The translations under genes were made by a program, and so were the position numbers. A stretch of 62,424 nt of DNA from the IMG/VR virus record IMGVR_UViG_3300042397_000683, positions 1 through 62,424 of that record; one strand, given 5' to 3'. Each line of letters opens with the position of its first letter. The first letter of the stretch is position 1. The notes beneath the pieces are model-generated. The model was not told the DNA's origin. It saw only the letters and a program-made list of their open reading frames with translations, and made no database searches. This document shows, piece by piece, positions 25,626 to 33,196 of this stretch. Source of the DNA: a virus.

Positions 25626-25896
25626 AGTCGTATATTAATAAAAATCTTGCTATTAAATTTTCGTCAAAATAAACGTAGTCGTTATCAGAGAATCTAATCT
25701 CTCCGTCAATAGATGTCATCTTGTACTTCTTGATGAACTTAATGAAATCACTAAGTATTAAATTAGGGTCAGATAGCTTAGCATTAACATTGCCTTGCAC
25801 TATCTTGCCGTGCTCATACCCTCTTTGGTATGCTGTTCGTACCGAAATCTCTGCTTCGTCTACGATGTCTTCTACTGGGTCATTTATCTTTTCCAT
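25612..25896 (-). CDS. Hypothetical protein, 94 aa
   Basis: A 94-residue acidic protein. The first 35 residues (EISVRTAYQRGYEHGK) have the 'AYxxGYxxG' spacing seen in the neighbouring 25899 product (AYNYGYLD), so these genes may be distantly related. The second half has a beta pair ending in tyrosine-rich sequence. Two bases separate it from 25899. Confidence 0.55.
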   Translation of the reverse strand: MEKINDPVEDIVDEAEISVRTAYQRGYEHGKIVQGNVNAKLSDPNLILSDFIKFIKKYKMTSIDGEIRFSDNDYVYFDENLIARFLLIYDYEND

Positions 25897-25898
25897 AT

Positions 25899-26141
25899 TT
25901 AAGCAAAGGGCTTAGGTGTTGGTTTGCCATAATTCACGTCGTAATATTGGACTGCATCATCGTGAGCTAATATCTGATAATCTAAGTAGCCGTAATTATA
26001 GGCATCTTCTATTTGCTCTCTCTCCTTAACTAACAAGGATTCAATCTTCTCTTCAATCATTCTTGGTGTGTCTAAGTCCATTGGTAATGTCCTCCTTGTC
26101 CACTCCAATAATTCTTGCATTGCTGTTTTATTCTCTCCCAT
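25899..26141 (-). CDS. Small phage protein, paralogue of the 26128 product
   Basis: An 80-residue protein starting MGENKTAMQELL. Its layout (TA-x-x-x-L-x, basic helix with KEREQIEDAY, then AVQYYDVNYGK) parallels the adjacent 26128 product (QTAVEWLM, KAREKEQMIKFA, AEQYYNETYG). Such tandem short proteins ending in 'QYYxxxYG' are common in Bacteroidetes phages. The ATG at 26141 is chosen over an upstream frame extension, because it leaves only a 14-base overlap with the neighbour. Function unknown. Confidence 0.6.
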   Translation of the reverse strand: MGENKTAMQELLEWTRRTLPMDLDTPRMIEEKIESLLVKEREQIEDAYNYGYLDYQILAHDDAVQYYDVNYGKPTPKPFA

Positions 26142-26373
26142 AAGTTTCGTTGTAGTATTGTTCTGCTTCATCTTTAAGGATATCTGTGCCTGTTTTACTC
26201 ATATCTACATTATGTAGATGCAAAGCAAATTTTATCATCTGCTCTTTCTCCCTTGCTTTGGCTCGCTCTCTAATTTCATATAATGTTAAATATCTGCCTC
26301 CAATAAAAATTGCATTTTCATTTTGTAGCATTTTATCCATTAACCATTCTACTGCTGTTTGTTTATCCTTCAT
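26128..26373 (-). CDS. Small phage protein, 'QYYxETYG' family
   Basis: An 81-residue helical protein: MKDKQTAVEWLMDKML, then RERAKAREKEQMIKFA and a C-terminal AEQYYNETYG. It is the better-preserved member of a small paralogous set with 25899. The family recurs in phages of Bacteroidetes, without a known role. It overlaps the upstream 26363 gene by 11 bases. Confidence 0.65.
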   Translation of the reverse strand: MKDKQTAVEWLMDKMLQNENAIFIGGRYLTLYEIRERAKAREKEQMIKFALHLHNVDMSKTGTDILKDEAEQYYNETYGRE

Positions 26374-27001
26374 TATCTTCTTGTTTAAACTCCGTCATGT
26401 ATTTATAGTCCGTAGTATAGTTAGTCTTATTCTCAATAGAGTACACCGTCATGTCAATCCTATAACCAGGGTTGCCTGATATACGATTGTATGTCCAAGC
26501 GTTATCCATCCAAATGATTCTGTTGTTAGGATAGATAAAGTAATTGCCGTTATCCATCTTAAATACGTGCCCACACTTATGTTCAGGTGTCTCAGAGAAG
26601 TTGGTATCTAGCATACCTTTGTTCTCAAATGCCCAATCTAAAGTGAACAAGTAAATCCCTTGCCTCTTTACGCCTGTGATAGATATAAGGTCAGCCTTTA
26701 AGCCTGACATCCTAGCCCTTACTTGTACGTCTACGTATGAGCTAAAGCAGTCCCAATAGATGTGCTCACTAAGTGGTAATATCTCGGCATCTTCTTTCCA
26801 ACAGAATGCGTGGATAGGTCTTCTTGTCCAGTTGACTCCATTCTCAAGGAACGCCTCAAACAAAGGGACTCTCTTTTCAATTGATGCCACCGAGTGCACA
26901 TCGCATAGCGTGTGTTCCCCGTGTCCTGATTCGCCGTTAAACAAAAACTCGTTGCGAATAAAACAAGTTAGTGTTGGAATGTTATGATTCAAGTATGGCA
27001 T
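26363..27001 (-). CDS. Conserved hypothetical protein, 212 aa
   Basis: A 212-residue protein starting MPYLNHNIPTLTCFIRNEFL. It is rich in aromatic residues and Cys/His (HTLCDVHS, RPIHAFCWK, HKCGHVF, NNRIIWMDN) with a beta-rich C-terminal half. I recall it as a conserved Bacteroidetes-phage protein of unknown function. The His/Cys pairs could bind metal, but no enzyme class is evident. The start at 27001 lies 20 bases inside the end of the 26982 gene; the longer frame would overlap much more. Confidence 0.6.
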   Translation of the reverse strand: MPYLNHNIPTLTCFIRNEFLFNGESGHGEHTLCDVHSVASIEKRVPLFEAFLENGVNWTRRPIHAFCWKEDAEILPLSEHIYWDCFSSYVDVQVRARMSGLKADLISITGVKRQGIYLFTLDWAFENKGMLDTNFSETPEHKCGHVFKMDNGNYFIYPNNRIIWMDNAWTYNRISGNPGYRIDMTVYSIENKTNYTTDYKYMTEFKQEDNEG

Positions 27002-27176
27002 CGTATTGTTCTTTATTGTTGTTATATCCTTCATTGTCCCAAAAATAATCGCATTGACCATCTTTAATGGGTGGATTCATAAAGAATGATTGGTAGTCAC
27101 TTGCTTTTGCTGTGTGCCTGTAGCAAAATTGCTTCTTTGGACACTCTTCGCCCCTACACATTGTTATATCAGGCAT
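26982..27176 (-). CDS. Cys-rich conserved phage protein, 64 aa
   Basis: A 64-residue protein with the conserved pattern MPDITMCRGEECPKKQFCYR, followed by QSFFMNPP and CDYFW. Four or five cysteines in fixed spacing suggest a zinc knuckle. This is a widely conserved short phage protein of unknown function. It overlaps the neighbours on both sides (20 and 8 bases), typical of a dense early operon. Confidence 0.7.
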   Translation of the reverse strand: MPDITMCRGEECPKKQFCYRHTAKASDYQSFFMNPPIKDGQCDYFWDNEGYNNNKEQYDAILES

Positions 27177-27561
27177 TATCTTGTTGTTTTAGTTTTTTAT
27201 CAGCATTAACAAACGCCAACTCTCTTAAATTTTCTTTTATTTTAGATATAAAAAATATATCTGATTTACCTCGATTAGAGTTTACTGCGTCATCAATTAT
27301 TTTAAAAACTTCTTTTCTCGATAATACTGGATTGTCCCAGCCAAAATATTCAGGATTAATGTCCTCCCTGTTCTGAGAAAAACCAGCTAATTTGTATTCC
27401 GTAAAAGATAAATCCCTTAGTAATACTCCCCAATAACGAACTCGTGTATTCGTACAGCTATCAAATTTCACGCAAACTGAAGAATCAACTTCTTCTACTG
27501 CCCCCCATCCGTATGTATAATCGAACACCCTGTCTCCTTTTTTAAAAACTGTTTCCATCAT
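27169..27561 (-). CDS. Hypothetical protein, 130 aa
   Basis: A 130-residue protein. FKKGDRVFDYTYGWGAVEEV at the start resembles a short SH3-like/KOW-type beta barrel seen in many phage proteins; residues 75-130 are helical and basic. No function is assigned. Two adjacent ATGs (27561 and 27558) are possible; the second coincides with the four-base overlap to the upstream nuclease gene. Confidence 0.6.
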   Translation of the reverse strand: MMETVFKKGDRVFDYTYGWGAVEEVDSSVCVKFDSCTNTRVRYWGVLLRDLSFTEYKLAGFSQNREDINPEYFGWDNPVLSRKEVFKIIDDAVNSNRGKSDIFFISKIKENLRELAFVNADKKLKQQDNA

Positions 27562-28337
27562 TTCCTTATTTTTAAATAGTCATCAATCATTAACATTACA
27601 TACTGCGTGTAATCAGGTATCTGAACAATCTGATACTTTTCTAGGCTCTCGTGAACGTGTATAACGTACATCCGACCTATCTTAATATTAGTCTTCTTCT
27701 CTATAATTAGCTTATACAAAGAAAGCTGAAGCCCGAACGATGTTATCTCGCAGTCGGATAAAAACGCAATAGGTGCTTTCATTCGTTTGCCGTACTTAGA
27801 TTTATCTCGAATCTCCTTAGAGGTCTTCCAATCATAAATCTGATACTCCTCCATTTTACTGTTCCAATACAATTGGTCAATCATACCTGATATTCCCCAG
27901 TCTTCATCTCCAATAACAAGCTCTGACTTAATTGGAACTAACGTAGCTGATGAATCTTGGTAGAACTGCATCCATAACTTAACGCAAGCATCGTATATGT
28001 CTTTGATTACATCTTCTTCAGCTACAATCTTAGCCGCCAAACTTGCGTCATACGGAAAGATTTTGTTGTTCAGGTAATTCTCAGCGTAAGCGTGAAAAAG
28101 CGTGCCTCTCGTGGAAGCTATCACTTTCTTCATATCCCATTCTGCTAGCAGTTCTTCGGGTTCAACGCCTTTCTTCTTAGCAGAAGATTTCGCCATCATA
28201 AGAGACTCGAACTTTGGTTTATATAAGCCGACGAATGTCGTGCCAGATATAAGCTCCTGCTCTCCGATGTAATACTTATGAGGCTCGTCAAAGTACTTGA
28301 TATGGTTGAATTTGGCTAACTCTAAGAAGATGTTCAT
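27558..28337 (-). CDS. PD-(D/E)XK exonuclease, RecB/Cas4-like
   Basis: A 259-residue protein of the PDDEXK_1 type. GTLFHAYAENYL (about residue 79) supplies the first helix and His; SELVIGDEDWGISGMIDQLY (about 138-157) holds the Asp; YQIYDWKTSKE (about 166-176) is the D-W-K-T strand; and FGLQLSLYKLII is the QxxxY helix. The family includes phage recombination exonucleases and RecB-like nucleases. It lies one gene downstream of DnaB and is probably used for recombination or end processing. Overlaps with its neighbours are four bases each. Confidence 0.85.
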   Translation of the reverse strand: MNIFLELAKFNHIKYFDEPHKYYIGEQELISGTTFVGLYKPKFESLMMAKSSAKKKGVEPEELLAEWDMKKVIASTRGTLFHAYAENYLNNKIFPYDASLAAKIVAEEDVIKDIYDACVKLWMQFYQDSSATLVPIKSELVIGDEDWGISGMIDQLYWNSKMEEYQIYDWKTSKEIRDKSKYGKRMKAPIAFLSDCEITSFGLQLSLYKLIIEKKTNIKIGRMYVIHVHESLEKYQIVQIPDYTQYVMLMIDDYLKIRK

Positions 28338-28588
28338 TTGGTTTCGTTTATTTCGATTATGTAGTTTCCTTTAATGAGTATGGATTTCCCGTAGGCATCA
28401 AACAGTAGCTGTCCGCCCATTACCCTAAAATTATCTACACGATAGGTTTCTCCTTGCGAATAGATTGTGTATTTCGTATCATTATCTTTTCCGAAAACTG
28501 CTGTCAAAACAGCTAATCCTATTAATAAAATAATTGCTGTGTATTCAAGCCTGTATGGCTTATTTAAGTAATTGTGTAATCTTCTCAT
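28334..28588 (-). CDS. Single-pass membrane protein, 84 aa
   Basis: An 84-residue protein with a transmembrane helix (YTAIILLIGLAVLTAVFG, residues 16-33) and a beta-rich domain after it (TIYSQGETYRVDNFRV, then SILIKGNYIIEI). The orientation predicts a periplasmic C-terminal domain. It sits between the helicase and exonuclease genes, within an operon of cytoplasmic replication proteins, and its role there is unknown. Confidence 0.6.
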   Translation of the reverse strand: MRRLHNYLNKPYRLEYTAIILLIGLAVLTAVFGKDNDTKYTIYSQGETYRVDNFRVMGGQLLFDAYGKSILIKGNYIIEINETK

Positions 28589-28589
28589 A

Positions 28590-30011
28590 TTAAAATGGGG
28601 CTATAATGTCATCAAATTGTGGCTTCATCCTATCTAGCTCTGTGTCCTTGTACAGGATTTCAGGCTGAGTAAAACGATAAAGCTCTTCCTCACTATCAAC
28701 AATGCGATTCGTTTTTACGTCGCAATACCTATCAATATCTCCAACTGCACCGTCCCTATTCTTTAATAGAACATAGGTTAGCTTGTTGTCCATTGGTTGC
28801 GGAGGCGTATTGTTTGCTTTCGCATCAGTATACTTGTAGTAGTCATCTCGGTATAAACCGATGACCAGAATTGCATCCTGTTCAATGTTACCTGATGAAC
28901 GCAAATCAGATAGCTGTGGCAATCTATTGGAGCGCTTCTCAATGTCACGCGACAACTGAGACAGGCAGATAATTGGTATCTTTAATTTCCTAGACAGCTT
29001 TTGTAATTTGTTGCTGACTGACGACACCTGCGCAAAGTCGCTTTGGTCTTTAATCTGTACATCCCTGATTAATTGCATATAATCGATTACTACAAAGTCT
29101 ATCTTATTCTTCTTGCACTCTGCCGACAGCATCAGGCTTAAATAGTTTATGTCTCTGTTGTCTGAATCATAAAAGAATATAGGTAATGTCTTTAAGTCTT
29201 TGGCGTTAGACGCTCGAATCTTTGCTACATCAGCCTTGCTAATCTTATTAGACTTTAAATCAGAATACGCGAACTCGGTAATTTCCGATGATATGTATCT
29301 GTAAATCAAAGACTCCTTTGGCATCTCTAAGCTAAGAAACAGGACTCTTTTGCCAGCTTTGGCTCCTGATTTAGCGTGCTCTAATCCTGCAATAGTTTTA
29401 CCCATACCTGGCCTAGCCGCAATAACAGTCATTCCTTCCTGCCAGCCTCCTGTCATATAATTCAAGGTGCGAGAGCCTGTATCAATGCCTGAAATCTTAA
29501 ACACGCCAGCCATTTCATCCATCTTGTCCACCACTTTATCGTAGATTTCAGATAGAGAGAACACCTCTGAGGAGGCGGACGACGTTGTGACTTCTTCTAA
29601 CTTATTCTCGATTAACGAGACAATAGTAGATACATCATCATTAGACTCCATTGCAAAACTAACCTTAGCAGATAGGTCGTTAATAATTCGCTTGTTCTCT
29701 AACTCTTTTAGCTCTAAGCAAGCAGTCATTAAGTCGAAAACTCTGTTGGGGTGCATCTTCAGCACCTTCTCTACTGCTAACTTCGAACGCGTCTTTTCGC
29801 TTTTAAGCGTTCTAAATACATCGTAACGAGTAAAGACACTATTGTACGAATTCAACTCAACCATAGCCAAGAAAACACGCTTCATCAAAGGGTTAGCAAA
29901 GGAGTCTTCTCCCAGTATCTTAGATACCTCTGCTGTTAAGTGTGAATTATCTAATAGATATCCAATAACATCTTCTTCTAATAGGTCATCTAGTAATTTG
30001 CTCTTTACCAT
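28590..30011 (-). CDS. dnaB: DnaB-type replicative helicase
   Basis: A 473-residue protein with an N-terminal helical domain (1-140) and a RecA-like motor: Walker A ARPGMGKT (199-206), Walker B FVVIDYMQL (306-314), a QLSRDIEKRSNRLPQLSDLR stretch (the arginine-rich/H4 region) and RSSGNIEQDA. It is the hexameric helicase that opens the fork. A dedicated primase is not visible, so it may recruit host DnaG. The gene is followed by a membrane protein and an exonuclease, and preceded (with a seven-base overlap) by a winged-helix protein that could load it. Confidence 0.93.
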   Translation of the reverse strand: MVKSKLLDDLLEEDVIGYLLDNSHLTAEVSKILGEDSFANPLMKRVFLAMVELNSYNSVFTRYDVFRTLKSEKTRSKLAVEKVLKMHPNRVFDLMTACLELKELENKRIINDLSAKVSFAMESNDDVSTIVSLIENKLEEVTTSSASSEVFSLSEIYDKVVDKMDEMAGVFKISGIDTGSRTLNYMTGGWQEGMTVIAARPGMGKTIAGLEHAKSGAKAGKRVLFLSLEMPKESLIYRYISSEITEFAYSDLKSNKISKADVAKIRASNAKDLKTLPIFFYDSDNRDINYLSLMLSAECKKNKIDFVVIDYMQLIRDVQIKDQSDFAQVSSVSNKLQKLSRKLKIPIICLSQLSRDIEKRSNRLPQLSDLRSSGNIEQDAILVIGLYRDDYYKYTDAKANNTPPQPMDNKLTYVLLKNRDGAVGDIDRYCDVKTNRIVDSEEELYRFTQPEILYKDTELDRMKPQFDDIIAPF

Positions 30012-30715
30012 CCTTCGGGTATTTTAACTTTAAATGGGTTGTCTTCACTTGCCAGTATTGTTGGCTTCCTTACTTCTAGCTCATCGTTCCAGCATTCTCC
30101 GTTAAGGTAGGTAGTTGGCATTTTACGATACATCTTATCGGGATGAGCTAATACGTATGCATCTATGGTTTCTAATATCTTCTTCTTATCATCTTCCTTT
30201 AAGGTTCTCCATTTAACGAGAGCTTTCTTATGGTCTGTCTTCTTATCGTACTTGTTCCAAAATTCTTCAAACCCTTCGTCTTTATTTATAGTATTATTAA
30301 TATCTGTTTTATTGATATCAGTATTATTAATCAAAGCGGGTTTTCTTACGGTCTGTTTTCTGACTGTCTGATTCCTGATAGTCTGATTTCCTACTTTCAG
30401 GTCTTCGCCTACCTCTATCACTCTAAGTGATATCCTATGACTCCAGCCTACAAAACCTCCGTTCTCGTATATCCTTGTTGAAACGATATAGCCCTTCTCT
30501 CTAAGGTTTGCCCAGACTCGCTTGATTGTAGAGATTGACTCTCCTGTTAAATCAGGCAAGAACTTAGTGTAAATCTTAAAGTCATCAGGCTTCGAGTATA
30601 AAAACGCTAGCAACCCTCTCTCCTCCAATGTCAACTCTTTGCATTGCACAAAGTCGTTGGGCAGGATTGTGAAATTGCCTACTACGCTCTCACGAATAAT
30701 TTCTCCAGCATTCAT
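30005..30715 (-). CDS. Winged-helix replication protein (putative initiator or helicase loader)
   Basis: A 236-residue protein with an N-terminal winged helix (SISTIKRVWANLREKGYIV, about 60-80), a low-complexity linker with repeated TIRNQTV/RKQTVRK and INKTDINNT units, and a C-terminal helical domain (EEFWNKYDKKTDHKKALVKW) of the DnaD/helicase-loader type. Phage replication modules pair such a protein with DnaB; the linker is typical for Bacteroidetes phages. It overlaps the helicase by seven bases, supporting joint function. Confidence 0.75.
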   Translation of the reverse strand: MNAGEIIRESVVGNFTILPNDFVQCKELTLEERGLLAFLYSKPDDFKIYTKFLPDLTGESISTIKRVWANLREKGYIVSTRIYENGGFVGWSHRISLRVIEVGEDLKVGNQTIRNQTVRKQTVRKPALINNTDINKTDINNTINKDEGFEEFWNKYDKKTDHKKALVKWRTLKEDDKKKILETIDAYVLAHPDKMYRKMPTTYLNGECWNDELEVRKPTILASEDNPFKVKIPEGW

Positions 30716-30909
30716 CTTAATTGCTTTAATTTGCCCAGCAGGTGGGCCTTCTCCTTGTTCAATTCTTCTACTTTGTTGATTAGAATATCGAACGCTTGCA
30801 TTTCATATGTTGCATACCCTAACGCAGTAGTGTACTGCTCTAAATCAGCCTCAATATGAGCCAATTTAACGTTACAGATAGCTGTGTCGCACATTAATTG
30901 TAAATTCAT
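30712..30909 (-). CDS. Small protein, first gene of the replication operon, 65 aa
   Basis: A 65-residue helical protein (MNLQLMCDTAICNVKLAHIE) with a C-terminal Lys/Glu/Leu coiled-coil segment. Its ATG at 30909 lies just after the terminator hairpin of the leader (see 30917-31023); a TTG inside the T-run is not a credible start. Family unknown. As the first gene it would be the one most affected by attenuation. Confidence 0.55.
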   Translation of the reverse strand: MNLQLMCDTAICNVKLAHIEADLEQYTTALGYATYEMQAFDILINKVEELNKEKAHLLGKLKQLR

Positions 30910-30916
30910 AACAGAC

Positions 30917-31010
30917 AAAAAAGCCCAAGACGATATGGGGGTATCAATCTTGGGCTCAGGCTATAAAACCTTTGTATAGAATCACATCCCCCAATGCAAT
31001 TCTTTACTAA
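30917..31010 (-). promoter_or_regulatory. Structured leader with terminator/attenuator upstream of the replication operon
   Basis: On the minus strand, AGCCCAAGA and TCTTGGGCT (30948-30956, 30922-30930) form a perfect 9-bp stem, extended inside by GATA/TATC around a CCCCCA loop, and run into a T6 tract just before the first ATG of the operon. Upstream, TGGGGG (30988-30993) can pair with that loop, and CTATA/TATAG (30961-30965, 30975-30979) makes a second hairpin. A terminator before the first gene, plus a possible loop-loop helix, is the form of an attenuator. The ligand or protein that would control it is not evident. Confidence 0.6.
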
Positions 31011-31015
31011 CAATG

Positions 31016-31023
31016 CAAATATA
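31016..31023 (-). promoter_or_regulatory. Leftward promoter of the replication operon
   Basis: Minus-strand TATATTTG is a full TAnnTTTG match, right after the stop of the upstream gene (31026). The predicted start site lies at the beginning of the structured leader, about 100 bases before the first ATG. Two copies of TTGCATTG, 20 bases apart, overlap the region from the -7 element to the G-run and could be an operator. Confidence 0.55.
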
Positions 31024-31025
31024 GA

Positions 31026-31337
31026 TTATTTTTCTGTACCTTTTACAGGAACTAGATATTTTATATTTGCAATAGGGATGCCCAGCGTTAGCGTTGGCTC
31101 ATCTTCCCTAAAAAACACTAGCGTACGTTCTGTTGCAAACCAAAACATTCCAAAGTCGCAAATCTCTTCATTTCGAAGCCTGTATTCATAATAATACTTC
31201 TGCCCCTCGATTAAATTATCTGCATCTCCTACGTTTTGGTTATAAACGGGAGCAAAAATATGCTTCTTGTCTCCCGATTTTGAAATGTAGCTACGTTCTA
31301 CCACTCTGCCAGTTTTTGGCTCTATTAAGTTACTCAT
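31026..31337 (-). CDS. Hypothetical protein, 103 aa
   Basis: A 103-residue, beta-rich protein with many charged and aromatic residues (YYYEYRLRNEEICDFGMFWF near the middle). I recognise no family. It overlaps the upstream small membrane protein by eight bases and is followed directly by the replication-operon promoter, so it ends the upstream message. Confidence 0.6.
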   Translation of the reverse strand: MSNLIEPKTGRVVERSYISKSGDKKHIFAPVYNQNVGDADNLIEGQKYYYEYRLRNEEICDFGMFWFATERTLVFFREDEPTLTLGIPIANIKYLVPVKGTEK

Positions 31338-31491
31338 ATCTCTGTCTTAGTCTTTTAATTTCTTCTTCGTGCTCACGAATTATTTGCTTTGCAATATCAT
31401 TGTCATCATTGTGCATCTTTAGGCACAATATTGATATAACAGTTAATACTGCCATAAAGAATGAGGTAATAATAATTGCTCCTACGTTCAT
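31330..31491 (-). CDS. Small single-pass membrane protein, 53 aa
   Basis: A 53-residue protein with one transmembrane helix (about residues 4-24, AIIITSFFMAVLTVISIL) and a charged C-terminal helix with HEEEIKRLRQRY. Overlaps of eight and four bases with the genes around it argue that it is real. It may be a membrane-anchored early effector, but the sequence alone gives no function. Confidence 0.6.
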   Translation of the reverse strand: MNVGAIIITSFFMAVLTVISILCLKMHNDDNDIAKQIIREHEEEIKRLRQRYE

Positions 31492-31727
31492 ACGACTTCG
31501 CATTTAGATTGTATATGGCCTATAATATCCCGAGGGGCGTCATCTCCAATAAGCAACCCCTCTAATTGCTTTTTGATATGGTAGTAGTTAATTATGGAGC
31601 GCAAGAATTTGGTACGCTCCAGTAACTCTCCTTGATGAAAGAAACTAAGTACTACCCAGTCTCTACTTACGGTTACTCCGATGTCTGTAATTAAATCAGA
31701 ATCGTCTTCTACTTCGAAAATTGTCAT
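31488..31727 (-). CDS. Hypothetical protein, 79 aa
   Basis: A 79-residue protein, acidic at the start (MTIFEVEDDSDLITDIG), then a beta pair (TVSRDWVVLSFFHQGELL) and a helix (SIINYYHIKKQLEGLL). No family is recognised. It is flanked by genes that overlap it or lie within four bases. Confidence 0.55.
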   Translation of the reverse strand: MTIFEVEDDSDLITDIGVTVSRDWVVLSFFHQGELLERTKFLRSIINYYHIKKQLEGLLIGDDAPRDIIGHIQSKCEVV

Positions 31728-31731
31728 AGCT

Positions 31732-31995
31732 TTAATCTTTAAGCTTTAATGTTATTTTAGTCGGGAACGCGCCTTGCGTTACCCCGTTGTCTTCGGCACT
31801 AAAAACCTCAGCAGTAAACTCTCCGTCATAGTCAAAGTGTATATCGAATACATCTTCTCCCATTGAGAATGTCGCCCAGAAATCTGGCAACGTGTAATCT
31901 ACCTCCGTTTCATACGTGTCTTTTCCAATCTTAGCTCTAATGCTAGCTACGTAGGTAAATGGATTTACATCTACGTAAAATTTAGTTATCGCCAT
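31732..31995 (-). CDS. Hypothetical beta-rich protein, 87 aa
   Basis: An 87-residue, predominantly beta protein with alternating pattern (KFYVDVNPFTYVASIRAKIG, then DVFDIHFDYDGEFTAEVF). It looks like a compact beta sandwich. Family unknown. It overlaps the 31982 gene by 14 bases. Confidence 0.55.
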   Translation of the reverse strand: MAITKFYVDVNPFTYVASIRAKIGKDTYETEVDYTLPDFWATFSMGEDVFDIHFDYDGEFTAEVFSAEDNGVTQGAFPTKITLKLKD

Positions 31996-32584
31996 CTTTT
32001 ACCTTAATGCTTAATTCATCAAATAAATCATACACCGTATCAAAGCTGTACTTACTAGATAAATCGTGCCAGTATTTAGTACCCTGCTTGGTTTCCCTAA
32101 ATAAGAACGCGCTACCGATAAACTGCTTAAAGGAAACGTATGAGCCTGAAAGGTATCCATTTAAGTCTTCCCTCTGAGCATCAAACTCATCGTGAAAATT
32201 ACTGCGCTCTTCTCTGTTCATTAAAGCATAAAGCTCGTCCCCAGGAATTCGCTCAGCATCTTCTTCGTTGTTAAGAGAAAGCACTTCTTCTAGCGCCTTT
32301 TGTACTGCTTTTGATACAGCATAGGCAATCGACTGAGCTTTTGCTGTATTGACGTCAATGCCGTCCCTACAAGCGTCTCCAATATTATCCCAATAATCCT
32401 CGCCCATAATTGAACGCTCTGCCTCAAAGGCATTGAAGATAAACATATAGAATGAGGGGTATTCCTTTTCTAGGTATGATTCGTAAGAACAAGTTCCTCC
32501 GTTTTCAATTTCTGCTTTGAAATTAGCCAATTCCTCTTCTGTTAAGTACTTGGACATATGATGCCCGCTATATAGAGTATTCAT
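31982..32584 (-). CDS. Protein with two 'F-I-x-x-x-F...YW' repeats, 200 aa
   Basis: A 200-residue acidic protein. Two segments, about residues 45-70 (SFYMFIFNAFEAERSIMGED, then YW) and 150-175 (SFKQFIGSAFLFRETKQGTK, then YW), share the pattern S-F-x-x-F-I-x-x-x-F-x(5-8)-G-x-x-YW. The same segment occurs at the N-terminus of the amidoligase protein (34517-36532). This suggests a small module shared by early proteins. No catalytic residues are evident. Two starts (32584 and the ATG nine codons later) are possible. Confidence 0.6.
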   Translation of the reverse strand: MNTLYSGHHMSKYLTEEELANFKAEIENGGTCSYESYLEKEYPSFYMFIFNAFEAERSIMGEDYWDNIGDACRDGIDVNTAKAQSIAYAVSKAVQKALEEVLSLNNEEDAERIPGDELYALMNREERSNFHDEFDAQREDLNGYLSGSYVSFKQFIGSAFLFRETKQGTKYWHDLSSKYSFDTVYDLFDELSIKVKDGDN

Positions 32585-32586
32585 TT

Positions 32587-32676
32587 CTATTGGATTAAAT
32601 GTTTATAGATTTGATTTGCCACCGCAACAAGCATTAGCAATGCTGCAAACGTGAGTATCAATTTCAGCGCTTTCAT
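32587..32676 (-). CDS. Tiny membrane peptide, 29 aa
   Basis: A 29-codon frame coding for one hydrophobic helix (LKLILTFAALLMLVAVA) with a short basic N-terminus and polar tail. Its ATG overlaps the upstream stop (TAATG) and it ends two bases before the next gene, which is good operon geometry for such a short frame. Likely a single-pass membrane peptide. Confidence 0.45.
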   Translation of the reverse strand: MKALKLILTFAALLMLVAVANQIYKHLIQ

Positions 32677-33161
32677 TACTCTTCTCCAATAGGATTTCTA
32701 CGAGTAAACTTCAGCACCTCATTGCCATTGTAATCTACCTTCTCAATTTCGAAAATGTAATTCTCGTTCTCAAAATTGTATCCTAACTGGCTGAATGTAT
32801 CAGGAGTCTTGATAGCAAAGTATCCGATACCTGACTTAACAAATCGCGTAGAGCCAGTTGCTCCAGCAGGAGTGATAACACCATAGAATACGTTGTTGTC
32901 AGGCTGTACCGCATCGACAGCGATGGATAAGCCCTTTGAGCTACTGATTTCAAAGTCATCGATAAATAGCTTAGAAAAACCTAATCGACCTGTTTTTCTT
33001 AATTGAGCCGTTAAGCGTGCTTGCTTCTTGAAGCTTTTCTTAGTTTGCTTCTTTTTCTTCTCGTTAAAAATAAAACGTAATAACATAGTAATTGCTTGGT
33101 TGACCTTGTACACCATAAGGTTTTTGGTTGTTGGTTGTAAAAATGAGTTTTCCCTTTTCAT
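32676..33161 (-). CDS. Hypothetical protein, 161 aa
   Basis: A 161-residue protein starting MKRENSFLQPTTKNL: the N-terminal 60 residues are strongly basic (NEKKKKQTKKSFKKQARL), the rest is beta-rich (SKLFIDDFEISSSKG, then VLKFTRRNP). It looks like a basic tail plus a beta domain. The start at 33161 is preferred because the frame upstream opens only at a TTG inside the promoter's -7 element (33189-33196); M26 and M36 are alternatives. Function unknown. Confidence 0.55.
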   Translation of the reverse strand: MKRENSFLQPTTKNLMVYKVNQAITMLLRFIFNEKKKKQTKKSFKKQARLTAQLRKTGRLGFSKLFIDDFEISSSKGLSIAVDAVQPDNNVFYGVITPAGATGSTRFVKSGIGYFAIKTPDTFSQLGYNFENENYIFEIEKVDYNGNEVLKFTRRNPIGEE

Positions 33162-33188
33162 AAAAATCGGTTTTCCCTTTTGTTGAAA

Positions 33189-33196
33189 CAAAGGTA
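33189..33196 (-). promoter_or_regulatory. Leftward promoter for the early block below 33161
   Basis: Minus-strand TACCTTTG is an exact TAnnTTTG match about 28 bases before the ATG at 33161. Together with the long gap upstream it starts a leftward transcription unit that runs through 32676, 32587, 31982 and onward. Confidence 0.55.
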
